Below, piece after piece: positions 1 through 8,294 of a stretch of 64,000 bases of DNA. How positions within the stretch are numbered: position 1 is the stretch's first letter; every line of letters begins with the position of its first letter. A program made the position numbers and the translations under genes. Below the pieces are notes generated by a model that made no database searches, had not been told where the DNA came from, and saw only the letters and a list, made by a program, of their open reading frames with translations. Source of the DNA: Paenibacillus sp. FSL K6-3182 (lineage in GTDB: Bacteria; Bacillota; Bacilli; Paenibacillales; Paenibacillaceae); the NCBI RefSeq assembly GCF_037976325.1, contig NZ_CP150265.1:7133501-7197500 (forward strand). Reading direction: 5' to 3'.

Positions 1-22
1 TGACTTCTGCAACCCTAAATAC

Positions 23-601
23 TTATCTTTTGGCAAGCTTGTCCAGCAGCTTGACGAGCGCGTCCTCTATTTCGTTAGCACTGCTGCTGTATATAGCAAG
101 CGAGCCTCCGAAAGGATCAACGATGTCAAAGCTTGGTATGCGACGCTCCAGCTCAAGCAATCGTCTTCTCTCGCCAGTCGTCAGCTGTTGGCCAAGCGCC
201 TGCTTCATATGAAGCTCTGTATAGAGCTGCTCCAGCTCCTCAATATCCGCGAGCACTTGCGCGTCTTGATTTGCATATTCCTTTAACGTATAGATTTTGT
301 CGACCGCTTCGGGATGCCATTGCAGCAAACCACGCTTATGATTTACCGTCATTGTCAAAATAATATCAGCCCAACCAACCGCCTCGCTCGTCAGCGCCAG
401 CGACGTGCTCTTATGCTCGATGTCCCGTTGCCTAAGCGTCTCCACCGCATGAGCTGACACGGGCAGTCCATCAATAGTAGATATGCCTGCGGAGCGAACG
501 GCTACGGTGATCCCTCTCAGAGCAGCCATTCGGCGAAGCATAGCCTCTGCCATCGGTGAGCGGCATGTATTGCCTGTACATACAAATAAAATACGTTTCA
601 C
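23..601 (-). CDS. ywlE: protein-arginine-phosphatase YwlE-like (LMW-PTP fold)
   Basis: Low-molecular-weight phosphatase of about 192 residues. The P-loop CTGNTCRS lies at residues 8-15: Cys8 is the nucleophile and Arg14 binds phosphate. Thr12 occupies the position that in B. subtilis YwlE selects phospho-arginine over phospho-tyrosine. The general-acid Asp is in DPFGG near residue 162. In Bacilli this enzyme removes McsB arginine-phosphate marks. I chose the GTG at 599-601 because a GGAG lies 8 bases upstream; an in-frame GTG at 620-622 would place that site inside the gene. The protein is about 40 residues longer than B. subtilis YwlE, through a charged helical insert before the DP loop. It ends the prfA-to-ywlE gene series. 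Confidence 0.88.
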   Translation of the reverse strand: MKRILFVCTGNTCRSPMAEAMLRRMAALRGITVAVRSAGISTIDGLPVSAHAVETLRQRDIEHKSTSLALTSEAVGWADIILTMTVNHKRGLLQWHPEAVDKIYTLKEYANQDAQVLADIEELEQLYTELHMKQALGQQLTTGERRRLLELERRIPSFDIVDPFGGSLAIYSSSANEIEDALVKLLDKLAKR

Positions 602-743
602 ACTGCCAACTCCTTTTTGCACGTTATTCCAAGCTGTTCAACGATTAAGCGAAAACACTTGCAGCGTTCCTTAGATGCTAAATCAGCTTTGACTTGAAAT
701 TTAAAATAAGACTGAAATATTGTTCTGCTTTCTTACTTATATT

Positions 744-1304
744 CTAAAAGATAAACAAGATGCCGAACACGAACAAAATTCCTCCGCCTATGGCCTCTCC
801 ATATTCGCCAAGCTGACCGCTGACTTTACGCCCCAGCATTAAACCGCATATCGACATCAGCCCGCCGAGCAGACCGATAAGTAAAACCGTCATCAACATG
901 TTTGCAGCGAACATCCCAAGTGTAATGCCTACCGAGAACGAGTCGATACTGACGCTAAGCGACAGAACGAGCAAGCCCCATAAAGATTTATGGTCAAAAG
1001 ATTGAACCGCCTCGCCGCGCAGCGAGCTATAAATCATATGTCCGCCGAGCAGCACTAGCAAAATGCCTGCCGCAGTCGTGGCTACATCCCCAAGCAAGGA
1101 GCCGACGTATTGACCTGTGAAAATACCTGCCAGCGGCATGATCATATGAAACAATGCAATTACAATGCCAAGCTTCAAAACATCTCGCAGCCTTATGCCT
1201 TTGAGCCCTATTCCGAGTCCCAGAGAAAATGCGTCTAGACTGAGTGCCACCGCAATAATAAGCAGCGTCAAAAACTGTCCAGCTTGTAATTGTGCTTCAA
1301 TCAC
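744..1304 (-). CDS. mntP: manganese efflux pump MntP family (YwlD)
   Basis: A 186-residue, six-helix membrane protein of the MntP (YebN/YwlD) family, which exports Mn2+ to prevent intoxication. The two pseudo-symmetric halves each carry the family motif with a membrane-embedded Asp: DAFSLGLGIG in helix 1 and DSFSVGITLG in helix 4. Length matches the family. The start is GTG with a GGGGGAG ribosome site. The gene lies between ywlC and ywlE, as ywlD does in B. subtilis. An inverted repeat immediately upstream (1318-1357) may regulate it. Confidence 0.9.
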   Translation of the reverse strand: MIEAQLQAGQFLTLLIIAVALSLDAFSLGLGIGLKGIRLRDVLKLGIVIALFHMIMPLAGIFTGQYVGSLLGDVATTAAGILLVLLGGHMIYSSLRGEAVQSFDHKSLWGLLVLSLSVSIDSFSVGITLGMFAANMLMTVLLIGLLGGLMSICGLMLGRKVSGQLGEYGEAIGGGILFVFGILFIF

Positions 1305-1317
1305 AGCCTATCTCCCC

Positions 1318-1357
1318 CATGTCCGCTTGTAGTCTTTACCAAACATATGCGGACATG
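1318..1357 (-). promoter_or_regulatory. leader inverted repeat upstream of mntP
   Basis: Perfect 9-base arms (CATGTCCGC at 1318-1326, GCGGACATG at 1349-1357) are separated by 22 bases and end directly against the mntP ribosome binding site. In RNA this hairpin could limit access to that site; as DNA it could be an operator. It does not show the conserved loops of the yybP-ykoY Mn riboswitch, the usual control element of MntP genes. Confidence 0.4.
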
Positions 1358-1427
1358 AGGACAAACATACTAGTGCGGTTTCAAGCTAATTTTGCTTCAA
1401 AAATGATCGTTCCCCTTACAGTGCTTT

Positions 1428-2489
1428 CTATACACGAATAATTCGGTTTCCAGCCGCTTTGGCTAACCGATTCATCAGCGCAGCGCCGATGCCATGCTCC
1501 GTGCAGCCTTCTGCCCAAATACGCTGAGCGCCTGCCCCGTCAAAATCTCGCAATGCCGCATAAAGCTGATGGGCTGCTGTGCCAAGCTCCGCCTCGCTGC
1601 CTAATGAGAAAACATGATCTGCATCGTAGCAATTCAATCTCTCTTCGAAAGCAAGTACGCCAGTTACCTCGCCGCGCTTCTTTGCAGCTTCTACTTGATC
1701 TCCAATATACGCTGCGACAGCTTCAAATTGGCCTTGCACAAGCTCAAGCTCCCCTTGTGGCGCATAATGAGTATATTTCATGCCTGGCGATCGCGGAGCC
1801 GACTCCGGTTCTTCTATCGAGGCACTATCAATCAACGCATGGGGTGCCGCTTCTTGAAGCGCTTCGCGCGTAATGCCGCCTGGCCGTAAAATACGAATGC
1901 CATGCTCGCCAGCAAGCTCAATTACAGTAGATTCCAGGCCAACGCCTGTTGCACCGTCATCAACAAGACCATCGATCCGCCCATCCAGATCCTCCAGCAC
2001 ATGCTCAGCAAGTGTTGGGCTTGGCCTTCCAGAACGATTGGCACTTGGTGCAGCAATTGGACAATCTGCGATCTCAAGGAGCGCAAGCGCTGTTCTATGA
2101 TCCGGTATTCGAATACCAACGGTAGACAGTCCTGCCGTTACGAGCGGCGATAACGCATCCTCACGAACGGGCAGTACAATGGTAAGTGGTCCTGGCCAAA
2201 ACTGTTCCATCAACGATGAAGCCAGCTCAGAATACGGCAGCACCAGCTCATCTAACTGCTTGCGACCCGCAATATGCACAATGAGAGGGTTGTCCGATGG
2301 ACGTCCCTTTGCGGTGAATATCCGCTCAACCGCCGCTGAGCTGCGAGCATCCGCGCCAAGCCCATAAACCGTCTCTGTAGGGAAAGCAATAATACCGCCT
2401 TCTCTTAATTGGCTGGCAGCTTCCGATAATTGTTCACGCAGCTGAGAATCATGAGCCTGCTTTACGCGCCATACATTTGTTTTAGTCAT
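1428..2489 (-). CDS. ywlC: threonylcarbamoyl-AMP synthase (Sua5/YwlC type)
   Basis: Makes threonylcarbamoyl-AMP from Thr, bicarbonate and ATP, the first step of t6A37 tRNA modification. At 353 residues it has the long Sua5 form. An N-terminal YrdC domain (about residues 15-215) carries GGIIAFPTETVYGLG and the KGRPSDNPLIVH substrate loop. A linker with SPGMKYTHYAP follows, then a C-terminal Sua5 domain (about 250-350). The ATG has AAGGAT upstream. It sits between spoIIR and mntP, in the conserved Bacillus order. Confidence 0.93.
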   Translation of the reverse strand: MTKTNVWRVKQAHDSQLREQLSEAASQLREGGIIAFPTETVYGLGADARSSAAVERIFTAKGRPSDNPLIVHIAGRKQLDELVLPYSELASSLMEQFWPGPLTIVLPVREDALSPLVTAGLSTVGIRIPDHRTALALLEIADCPIAAPSANRSGRPSPTLAEHVLEDLDGRIDGLVDDGATGVGLESTVIELAGEHGIRILRPGGITREALQEAAPHALIDSASIEEPESAPRSPGMKYTHYAPQGELELVQGQFEAVAAYIGDQVEAAKKRGEVTGVLAFEERLNCYDADHVFSLGSEAELGTAAHQLYAALRDFDGAGAQRIWAEGCTEHGIGAALMNRLAKAAGNRIIRV

Positions 2490-2569
2490 CTCTATCCTTC
2501 AATCCTTGCTCTTAATTGAAATTGTTCATTCATTCGTTATTATAGCATAAGCACCCGCAAACAAGCAGA

Positions 2570-2611
2570 AACGACAACTGCACCAATACATTCAAAGGTG
2601 CAGCTGTCGTT
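2570..2611 (-). terminator. terminator-like hairpin after spoIIR
   Basis: Fifteen-base arms (2570-2584 and 2597-2611, one mismatch) lie just past the spoIIR stop and are followed on the minus strand by a short T-rich tract. It probably separates spoIIR from ywlC transcription. Confidence 0.6.
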
Positions 2612-2613
2612 TC

Positions 2614-3381
2614 TTATGAAAACAATGATTTAATCCAATTGATAAAAGATTCGATCATTTCCCAAATAAAAAATTTTGCTTCCGGCGCTTCGCCTTGGGA
2701 AGGAGTATCTGCCGGAGCTGCTGCTAAGGAAGCTGTCTTAGCCGCTGCAGTTTCCGATTTCACTACTGACGCTTGCTCTGTCTCTGCTCCAGCTGATGCT
2801 GCTGATGCTTCACCGCTTACAGCGTCGATAAAACATAACGGAGGGAACAATACGCACCACCAATTTTGTCCGCCGCCTTCGCCAAGTGTAATACGAAGGG
2901 CTTCATAGTCGCCAGCGGGGTAAACTTGATTGCCGTACATTTTTGTCGGGAACGGTACCATTCCAAGCTCTGCGGACGAGCCATATTCAAAGCCGCGGCT
3001 CTTTAGCACTTCCGCTGTAATGCGTTCAATTTCAGGCATATTTGCGAGAATCGTCTGACGTGCTTCCTCAATCGTCTGAGGTCCTGTCACCCAGCTATTC
3101 ATCGCTTTAACGATTTCATCCCGGACAAGACGTTTCACGACTTGATCAGCAGGATTATCGGAATTGGCTAAAATACGAAGGCGAATGGCTTCCTGCGGAA
3201 TTTCTCCGCCTGCAACCGCAGCATCCATTTGCTGAGCTTCCCAGCTCATAATTAAAATGATAAGTGCAAAAATAATAAAACCATATGATTTGCGATAAAC
3301 AAATTTATTAGCCTTACCCGAATTAGAATGAGCGGATTTAGAAATATTGGAATAGGAATGAATAGAATAATGGCTGGACAT
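2614..3381 (-). CDS. spoIIR: stage II sporulation protein R
   Basis: SpoIIR is made in the forespore, secreted into the intermembrane space and triggers SpoIIGA to process pro-sigma-E in the mother cell. The 255-residue product has a basic N-terminus, one hydrophobic segment (about residues 33-48) and the conserved core with IPQEAIRLRILANSD and VKRLVRDEIV. The C-terminus carries an Ala/Ser/Glu-rich linker and a terminal amphipathic helix, a common extension outside Bacillus. The ATG at 3379-3381 sits 10 bases from GAGGAG; the upstream in-frame TTG is too close to that site. It marks the organism as a spore former. Confidence 0.92.
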   Translation of the reverse strand: MSSHYSIHSYSNISKSAHSNSGKANKFVYRKSYGFIIFALIILIMSWEAQQMDAAVAGGEIPQEAIRLRILANSDNPADQVVKRLVRDEIVKAMNSWVTGPQTIEEARQTILANMPEIERITAEVLKSRGFEYGSSAELGMVPFPTKMYGNQVYPAGDYEALRITLGEGGGQNWWCVLFPPLCFIDAVSGEASAASAGAETEQASVVKSETAAAKTASLAAAPADTPSQGEAPEAKFFIWEMIESFINWIKSLFS

Positions 3382-3449
3382 ATAACACAAGCTCCTCTCG
3401 TCGCACCCGTCAGTGCGTCTGCTTGCGTTCCGGAACGTATCTATCCGTC

Positions 3450-3478
3450 ATTATGTCCGTTATGCTTAATATATAAAC
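3450..3478 (-). promoter_or_regulatory. candidate sigma-F promoter of spoIIR
   Basis: On the minus strand GTTTA (3474-3478) lies 15 bases from GGACATAAT (3450-3458). This agrees well with the sigma-F pattern GywTA - 15 - GGnrAnAnTw as I recall it. It is about 70 bases upstream of the spoIIR start, whose transcription by sigma-F is established in B. subtilis. Confidence 0.55.
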
Positions 3479-3565
3479 CTATCAATCTATCTATTTTTTA
3501 TCTTATCGCAGACGCTCTTCTAGCAAGTTATAATATTTTCAATAAATGAGAAGGATGGATGAAAA

Positions 3566-4438
3566 ATGGATTTTCAAAAAACTTATGCAGCGTATCGGCC
3601 GTTGCTCCATTCCATTGCTTATCGGATGCTTGGCACATTCAGCGAGGCCGAGGATTTGGTCCAGGATGTGTTTGCAGACTACAGCCTTTTGGACCCTAGT
3701 GAAATTAAAAATGAGAAGTCCTATCTCGTTCGGATGCTCACTAACCGCTCGATCAATCTCAGCCAATCCGCGCGCAAAAGAAAAGAAGTATATGTTGGAC
3801 AATGGCTGCCCGAACCAGACGTCAGCACCGTAAAACAAGACCCTGCTGAAATTTATGCGGAGCATGAAGAGATTTCCTACGCGCTGCTTGTCATGCTTGA
3901 GCAGCTTACAGCCGTTGAACGGGCAGTGTTTATTTTAAGAGAATCACTTCAATACGATTATGAGGATATTGCTTCCTGCTTACATAAAACGACAGCAAAC
4001 TGTCGTAAAATATACAGCCGAGCCAAAGAGAAGCTTCAGGAAGATAGATCGATGCTACCCATAAACACGGATAAAGCCGAGACCCTCGCTGTTGCCTTCA
4101 TGGAAGCAGCTTCCTCTGGAAATTTCGAGAAACTGATTTCTCTTTTATCCGAAGAAGCGATTCTTGTCTCCGATGGAGGAGGCAAGGTACGTGCAGCTAT
4201 TTTCGCTATTATTAGCAGAGAAAGAGTCATCGCCTTTTTGAAGGGTGTTATTCCGAAGACCTTCTTGGGAGATAGCCATCAATTCGCTGACGTGAACGGA
4301 CAAGCTGGTGTCATCGTTAACCAAGCCGGTATGCCAAGAAGTGTTATCAGCTTTCGGCTCGATGAGGAAGGGCAGAAGGTTGAGCGGATTTATGTCATGT
4401 TGAACCCAGATAAGCTGAAGCATGTTCGGATCGAATGA
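3566..4438 (+). CDS. ECF41-family RNA polymerase sigma factor with fused SnoaL-like domain
   Basis: A 290-residue extracytoplasmic-function sigma factor. Region 2 is at about residues 8-70 (HSIAYRMLGTFSEAEDLVQDVF) and region 4 at about 105-160 (LTAVERAVFILRE...YEDIA). A SnoaL-like domain (about 170-285) follows and replaces a separate anti-sigma factor in this family. All three ECF41 signature motifs are present: WLPEP (80-84) in the inter-domain linker, DGGGK (203-207) and NPDK (280-283). The next gene is an AhpD/carboxymuconolactone-decarboxylase-like protein, the classic ECF41 partner, behind a matching promoter. The stimulus is unknown. The pair lies between spoIIR and prmC on the opposite strand, suggesting insertion. 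Confidence 0.93.
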   Translation: MDFQKTYAAYRPLLHSIAYRMLGTFSEAEDLVQDVFADYSLLDPSEIKNEKSYLVRMLTNRSINLSQSARKRKEVYVGQWLPEPDVSTVKQDPAEIYAEHEEISYALLVMLEQLTAVERAVFILRESLQYDYEDIASCLHKTTANCRKIYSRAKEKLQEDRSMLPINTDKAETLAVAFMEAASSGNFEKLISLLSEEAILVSDGGGKVRAAIFAIISRERVIAFLKGVIPKTFLGDSHQFADVNGQAGVIVNQAGMPRSVISFRLDEEGQKVERIYVMLNPDKLKHVRIE

Positions 4439-4531
4439 CCATTTGAAAATTTACGAACCGCCAATCGCGAACACAGCATGACTAAAGTATGACTAAACAA
4501 AGACGACTAAATAAAAAAATTTTTAACCTTC

Positions 4532-4558
4532 TGTCACAACCGATAACTGTGTTTTGTC
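4532..4558 (+). promoter_or_regulatory. candidate ECF41-dependent promoter
   Basis: TGTCACA (4532-4538), a 16-base spacer and TGTC (4555-4558) precede the AhpD-like gene. The published ECF41 promoter pattern, as I recall it, is TGTCACA-N16-CGTC, so only one base differs. No such motif is seen before the sigma gene itself. Confidence 0.7.
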
Positions 4559-4605
4559 TTAGAGGATGAAAGCAAATAATTAGAACATAGAGGAGAATGA
4601 GGAAC

Positions 4606-5043
4606 ATGACAGAAAGAGTCCAAATAGCAAAAGAAATACCTGCTGCATATCAGGCAATGAGCGGATTGGAGAAATACCTAGGCACTACGAGCATCGACAA
4701 GCAGCTGCTAGAATTGATTAAAATTCGCGCATCGCAAATAAATGGCTGTGCATTCTGCATTAATATGCACACGAAGGACGCTAGAAGCTTGGGCGAGACT
4801 GAGCAGCGAATTTACGCATTAAGCGCTTGGCGCGATACGCCTTACTTTACGAAGGAGGAGCGAGCGGTACTCGCTTTGACGGAGGCTGTCACAGTCATTA
4901 CGAAAGAGCATGTGCCCGATGCAGTATATGAAGAAGTTGCCCGGTATTTCGAGAGCAAACAAGTCGGCGAGATTATTATGGCTATTATTACGATCAACGG
5001 GTGGAACCGTCTTGCGATAAGCACCGGTATGATGCCGGAATAA
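4606..5043 (+). CDS. AhpD-like / carboxymuconolactone decarboxylase family protein
   Basis: A 145-residue all-helical protein of the AhpD/CMD superfamily. The redox motif CAFCINMH (the CxxC plus His of AhpD-type alkylhydroperoxidases) lies near residue 47, after the conserved LLELIKIRASQ helix. Related proteins reduce peroxides or act as thiol oxidoreductases; the substrate here is unknown. I prefer the ATG at 4606 (AGGAG 10 bases upstream) over the ATG at 4597, which would be 1 base from that site. It is the likely direct target of the neighbouring ECF41 sigma factor. Confidence 0.88.
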   Translation: MTERVQIAKEIPAAYQAMSGLEKYLGTTSIDKQLLELIKIRASQINGCAFCINMHTKDARSLGETEQRIYALSAWRDTPYFTKEERAVLALTEAVTVITKEHVPDAVYEEVARYFESKQVGEIIMAIITINGWNRLAISTGMMPE

Positions 5044-5070
5044 GTGTGAGCGGATAAAATCGGTGAAAAA

Positions 5071-5690
5071 GCGCTAAGTGATGGGTTGCAGTGAAAATAA
5101 GCCTAGTATATAGGCTTATTTTTGCGTGTCACATAAAAAAATGCGCTAAATGATGTGTTCGAGCGAAAATAAGTCTAAAAAGTAGGCTTATTTTCGTCAA
5201 AGGAGCTGTTTTCTCGAAAATAGAGCTAGAATGTAGGCTAATTTTTACATGTCACATACAAAAACGCGCTAAATGATGTGTTCGAGCGAAAATAAGTCTA
5301 AAAAGTAGGCTTATTTTCGTCAAAGGAACTTTTTTCGCGAAAATAGAGCTAGAATGTAGGCTAATGTTTGCTCATGAGCTACAAAAAAGCACTAAATGAT
5401 GCGTTCCAGTGAAAATAAGACTAAAATATAGGCTTATTTTCGTCAAAGGAGCTGTTTTCTCGAAAATAGAGCTAGAATGTAGGCTTATTTTTACATGTCA
5501 CATACAAAAACGCGGTAAATGATGAGTTCGAGCGAAAATAAGTCTAGAATATAGGCTTATTTCCGTCAATGGAACCCTTTTCTCGAAAATAGAACTAGAA
5601 TGTAGGCTTATGTTTGCTCATCACCCGCAATAAAGCGCTAAGTGACATGCTCCGGCGAAAATAAATCTAGGAAATAGATTTATTTTGCTG
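5071..5690. repeat. array of 123-bp tandem repeats with internal palindromes
   Basis: Four consecutive units start at 5143, 5266, 5389 and 5512, each exactly 123 bp. A shortened 72-bp unit (5071-5142) and a partial last unit from 5635 flank them. Each full unit opens with GCGCTAAATGATG-like sequence and holds two A/T-rich hairpins: a near-perfect one (arms 5164-5177 and 5183-5196 in the first full unit) and a weaker one (5217-5228, 5234-5245). The 72-bp unit lacks the second hairpin, a clean 51-bp difference. No ORF runs through it. Unit divergence suggests it is old. Function unknown. Confidence 0.92.
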
Positions 5691-5735
5691 AGCCCAGTCA
5701 GGCTGCTGCTTGAAAATGGCTGCTTTAAATGAAAC

Positions 5736-5780
5736 AGAGGCTTTCCCGAAGTAGATAAATCTACTTTTGGGGAAGCCTCT
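5736..5780 (-). terminator. terminator between repeat array and prmC
   Basis: A long hairpin: outer arms AGAGGCTT.CCC / GGG.AGCCTCT enclose an inner AGTAGAT / ATCTACT stem. A TTTTG tract follows on the plus strand and a GTTTCATTT tract on the minus strand. It lies just past the prmC stop and may work in both directions. Confidence 0.7.
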
Positions 5781-5796
5781 TTTGCTGCAAGCGAAG

Positions 5797-6747
5797 TTAA
5801 CTCCTTGTTGCAATGACATGGCGCTCGATTCCAGCGTAGTCACTGATGATTCGAATGTCGTCCCATTGCGACATTTCGCGCATCATGTCGGCAACGATGC
5901 GAGGCTGGCCCATACCGAGCTCGAATGCGACGATGCGAGGCATTTGCGCGAGCAGCGGAAGCTGCTCCAGCATGCGCCGGTACGGGATCAACCCGTCCGG
6001 CCCGCCTTCTAGCGCGAGATGCGGCTCATAGTCGCGAACTTCGCGCTGCAGCTCTAACATATCCGCCGCCGGTATATACGGCGGATTGGATACTAGCACG
6101 TCGATGCGAAGCTCGCCGTGCTGCAGTTCACCCTGCTCATGCCCATGTACAAATGGCATGAGCAGGTCGCCCTGCACGAATGTCAACCGATCCGCCGCAT
6201 CATGGCGGATCGCGTTCGTGCGGGCGACTGCCAGCGCGTCCGGCGATAGATCGGACGCGCATACGCGCCATGCGTGACGCTGCGAAGCTAGCGTCACGGC
6301 GATGGCGCCGCTGCCTGTGCCGACGTCGACAATGGTCGGCGGCTGCATATCCCCTGCAATCAGCGCAGGGGGCCAAATAAGATCAGCTGCCTCAAGCACA
6401 GCCTCGACGAGCAGCTCTGTTTCCGGACGCGGAATGAGCACGGCAGGCGAGACTGTAAATGGCTGCCCATAAAACCATTGCTCACCAATAATATATTGAA
6501 CAGGCTCCCCAGCAGCCTTACGACGTATGAGGTCTTCCCATTCTGCTAACCGCTCTGCAGGAAATAACTCACTGCCATCACGCAGCAATGCCGCTCGATC
6601 CATATTCAGCAAATGCATGAGCAGAAGCTCTGCATTGTTGCGCGGTTCTTCCACCGCTTCCGATTGCAAAATCGCTGTCGCTTGCATGCAAGCTTGCCGC
6701 AATGTTAATGGCGCAACAAACCATTGCTCCTCCGAATGCTTGCTCAT
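5797..6747 (-). CDS. prmC: peptide chain release factor N5-glutamine methyltransferase
   Basis: PrmC (HemK) uses S-adenosylmethionine to methylate the Gln of the GGQ motif in RF1 and RF2. The 316-residue protein has an N-terminal helical substrate domain (about 15-90), the SAM-binding motif DVGTGSGAIA (141-150) and the catalytic NPPYIPAAD (from 221). ATG start with a GGGAAGGG ribosome site. It follows prfA, its substrate gene, in the usual order. A short insert (about residues 200-214) carries a Glu/His-rich stretch. Confidence 0.95.
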   Translation of the reverse strand: MSKHSEEQWFVAPLTLRQACMQATAILQSEAVEEPRNNAELLLMHLLNMDRAALLRDGSELFPAERLAEWEDLIRRKAAGEPVQYIIGEQWFYGQPFTVSPAVLIPRPETELLVEAVLEAADLIWPPALIAGDMQPPTIVDVGTGSGAIAVTLASQRHAWRVCASDLSPDALAVARTNAIRHDAADRLTFVQGDLLMPFVHGHEQGELQHGELRIDVLVSNPPYIPAADMLELQREVRDYEPHLALEGGPDGLIPYRRMLEQLPLLAQMPRIVAFELGMGQPRIVADMMREMSQWDDIRIISDYAGIERHVIATRS

Positions 6748-6984
6748 CCCTGTATCGCCCTTCCCACTTTAAAGTAACTTCCTTCTCCTTCATGCAGCAA
6801 CTATAGCCTCTTTTGCCATTACCGCCTCACAGCTAGCAGTACATTCGACAATAATTCACTGCAATGTCCAATCTATTTATGCGCTCCACACGACCATTTG
6901 CCTTGCCTTCGCTTCCCCAAACCGAACAAAACGCCAGACCGCTGATTGCTTATTGTAAGCAACCAGCGACCCAGCGCAAATTTG

Positions 6985-8055
6985 TTAAGCCATTTCACGT
7001 TCCATAAGATCAGCTTGCTCTGCAATCGTCAGGGAGGAAATAACCTCTGTCAAATCGCCGTTCATCACTGAATCCAGCTTATGAAGCGTTAATCCGATAC
7101 GGTGATCCGTTACACGGCTTTGCGGGAAATTGTATGTGCGAATACGTTCGCTGCGATCTCCCGTTCCAACCTTGCTCTTACGCTCGCCCGCATACTTTGC
7201 TTCTTCCTCTTGACGGCGAACATCAGAGATACGTGCACGAAGCACGGCAAGTGCCTTCGCTTTGTTCTCATTCTGTGATTTGCCATCTTGGCAAGTCGCC
7301 ATAATGCCGGTTGGAACGTGCAATACACGTACCGCGGATTTCGTCGTATTAACGGATTGACCGCCCGCTCCACTGGAGCAGAACGTGTCCACGCGAATAT
7401 CCTTGTCGAAAATTTCAATCTCCACATCTTCAACCTCAGGCATAACAGCTACCGTAGATGTTGATGTATGAATACGGCCGCCTGATTCCGTTACTGGAAT
7501 CCGTTGTACGCGATGAGCGCCGCTTTCGAATTTCATCTTGCTGTACGCGCCCTTGCCCGTAATCATAAAAATTACCTCTTTAAATCCGCCAACGTCGTTC
7601 TCGCTGAAATCCATTAGCTCTACACGCCAGCCTTGTGCATCAGCAAACTTTGTATACATACGATATAACTCATATGCGAACAATGCTGCTTCGTCTCCGC
7701 CAGCCGCACCGCGAATTTCGACAATAACGTTCTTGTCATCATTAGGGTCCTTCGGCAATAGAACGATACGAATTTGCTCATCAAGCTCAGCTTGGCGTTT
7801 GCTCAATTCGTCGATTTCCATTTTAACCATTTCACGCATTTCGTCATCGAGTTTCTCAGCTTGCATCAGCTTAGCGTCGTCCAGCTGCTCGGTAACTTGT
7901 TTATATTCCGTAAAGGCATCATATGCCTCTTGTAAATCCGACTGCTCCTTGGAAAGCTCTCTAAGCCGCTTGGGATCACTGGATACATCTGGATCACACA
8001 ATAGCTCACTCAGCTTCTCATACCGGTCTGCGAGTGCTTGTAAACGGTCAAACAC
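6985..8055 (-). CDS. prfA: peptide chain release factor 1
   Basis: RF1 ends translation at UAA and UAG. The product is 356 residues, the same as B. subtilis PrfA. The stop-recognition P-x-T motif is PVT (about 187-189) and the peptidyl-hydrolysis GGQ motif lies in [10 protein letters not shown] (about 229-238). I prefer the GTG at 8053-8055, giving an N-terminus like [15 protein letters not shown]. The ATG two codons upstream lies almost inside the AGAGGTG ribosome site. prmC follows on the same strand after about 240 bases. Confidence 0.95.
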   Translation of the reverse strand: MFDRLQALADRYEKLSELLCDPDVSSDPKRLRELSKEQSDLQEAYDAFTEYKQVTEQLDDAKLMQAEKLDDEMREMVKMEIDELSKRQAELDEQIRIVLLPKDPNDDKNVIVEIRGAAGGDEAALFAYELYRMYTKFADAQGWRVELMDFSENDVGGFKEVIFMITGKGAYSKMKFESGAHRVQRIPVTESGGRIHTSTSTVAVMPEVEDVEIEIFDKDIRVDTFCSSGAGGQSVNTTKSAVRVLHVPTGIMATCQDGKSQNENKAKALAVLRARISDVRRQEEEAKYAGERKSKVGTGDRSERIRTYNFPQSRVTDHRIGLTLHKLDSVMNGDLTEVISSLTIAEQADLMEREMA

Positions 8056-8244
8056 GATCATTCACCTCTGTTTATTCCATTAGGATAATGTTCATTATAC
8101 CATATCATCGAGTTTCTATCGACTGCTGGTTTCGATTTACAGCCAGCTAATCATGCCCATTTTTACGAACCGCTTCATTCTTCATATACCAGGCAACCGC
8201 CATTGGTTACTGAGCATCCAGCATGAATCTTGATTGCAACAAAA

Positions 8245-8274
8245 CCCTGTAAGCGCAAAGCTGCACTTACAGGG
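8245..8274 (-). terminator. terminator after ychF
   Basis: CCCTGTAAG and its complement form a 9-bp stem with a 12-base loop just beyond the ychF stop. TTTTG follows on the minus strand. Confidence 0.65.
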
Positions 8275-8294
8275 CTCTATTATTCCCCTAATAT

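Noticed and set aside
5127..5502. ECF41-type promoters inside the repeats (TGTCACA at 5127, 5250 and 5496)
   Set aside because: The position 16 bases downstream reads ATGA, not CGTC-like, so only the -35 half is present.
5071..5690. CRISPR array
   Set aside because: The 123-bp units repeat over their full length with no unique spacers, and no cas genes are present.
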